Origin: Parahoeflea alexandrii
GTDB taxonomy: Bacteria > Pseudomonadota > Alphaproteobacteria > Rhizobiales > Rhizobiaceae
DNA length: 64,000 bases
Direction of reading: 5' to 3'
Assembly: GCF_027214025.1 (NCBI RefSeq)
Contig: NZ_JAPWHB010000002.1
Span: forward strand, 558,001-622,000
A model generated the notes under the pieces. That model ran no database searches. It was not told the origin of the DNA and was given only the letters and a program-made list of their open reading frames with translations. Positions 63,903 to 64,000 of the stretch are shown one piece after another (positions within the stretch are counted from its first letter, which is position 1; each line of letters opens with the position of its first letter). The translations under genes were made by a program, and so were the position numbers.

Positions 63903-64000
63903 ATGGAACGACCGGCACGGCCCAGCCTGATCCTTGGACTGGCATGGGCACTAGTTGGCGCGGTGCTGGCCGCAAGTCCAGTCTCGGCGCATGAATTCTG
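63903..64000 (+). CDS. secreted protein, partial (cut by window edge)
   Basis: An ATG at 63903 with GGAGAAAACACG upstream opens 32 codons: MERPARPSLILGLAWALVG, a hydrophobic core, then PVSAHEF, a signal peptide with cleavage after SA. The HEF start of the mature part recalls HupE-related or DUF4198-type proteins, but too little is visible to name it. Divergent from the HupE gene, with only about 30 bp between starts. Confidence 0.65.
   Translation, partial: MERPARPSLILGLAWALVGAVLAASPVSAHEF

Noticed and set aside
1-64000. CRISPR array, tRNA or rRNA genes
   Set aside because: No regularly spaced direct repeats, and no tRNA- or rRNA-like stretches noticed on reading both strands.

Overview
The window is a GC-rich bacterial chromosome segment, packed with genes on both strands. 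It most resembles an alphaproteobacterium of the Hyphomicrobiales (Rhizobiales). Supporting signs are a fixGHIS/ccoGHIS set behind a FixK/FNR box, heterotetrameric sarcosine oxidase genes, a TAXI-type TRAP transporter, a phasin, and a short intergenic palindrome of the type common in that order. A marine or plant-associated genus of the Hoeflea kind would fit, but this is inference. I saw no tRNA, rRNA or CRISPR array.

Layout. 1-3404: TAXI TRAP transporter operon (binding protein, fused permease, DUF1850 protein cut by the window edge). 3632-6566: class III CoA-transferase divergent from a citrate synthase with an N-terminal helix-turn-helix, then a DUF1508 protein. 6664-14163: phenylacetate degradation block 1, with paaG-paaI-paaK-tetR leftward and a fused hydratase/dehydrogenase plus paaZ rightward from one divergent control region. 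14353-20483: an amber-interrupted DUF1194 gene, a DMT exporter, an AT-richer KAP NTPase island, a dadA tail remnant, a small secreted protein and intact dadA. 20625-25302: phenylacetate block 2, paaX and paaABCDE. 25381-34403: chemoreceptor, unknown protein, ornithine-cyclodeaminase-like protein, phasin, GNAT, ArsR/SRPBCC pair, DHFR-like protein and two decayed genes.

34528-39632: sarcosine oxidase operon soxB-soxD-soxA, with the gamma subunit apparently fused to the alpha C-terminus. 39755-48072: signalling region with an HNH endonuclease, a DsrE protein next to a membrane-anchored PhnD-like/LuxR regulator, a zinc-binding-type chemoreceptor, an HD-GYP protein, and an ethylene-receptor-like histidine kinase between two response regulators. 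48166-57244: glutaryl-CoA dehydrogenase, assorted regulators, a lyxose/mannose isomerase, 6-phosphogluconate dehydrogenase and two broken genes. 57493-62073: ccoG-ccoH-ccoI-ccoS (cbb3 oxidase assembly and copper supply) with a perfect FNR/FixK box upstream. 62137-64000: a decayed DmdA/GcvT-like fragment, a HupE/UreJ protein and the start of another secreted protein.

How it works together. Phenylacetate is activated by PaaK, epoxidised by PaaABC(D)E, isomerised by PaaG, ring-opened and oxidised by PaaZ, and then probably processed by the fused crotonase/HADH protein. No paaJ thiolase is in the window. Two different regulators, PaaX and a TetR protein, accompany the two blocks. The most unusual items are the ethylene-receptor-type kinase, the one-piece membrane regulator paired with DsrE, the alpha-gamma sarcosine oxidase fusion, the HTH-citrate synthase, and a scatter of genes broken by single changes (14.8, 34.1 and 50.7 kb) or heavier decay (31.5, 53.2 and 62.1 kb).
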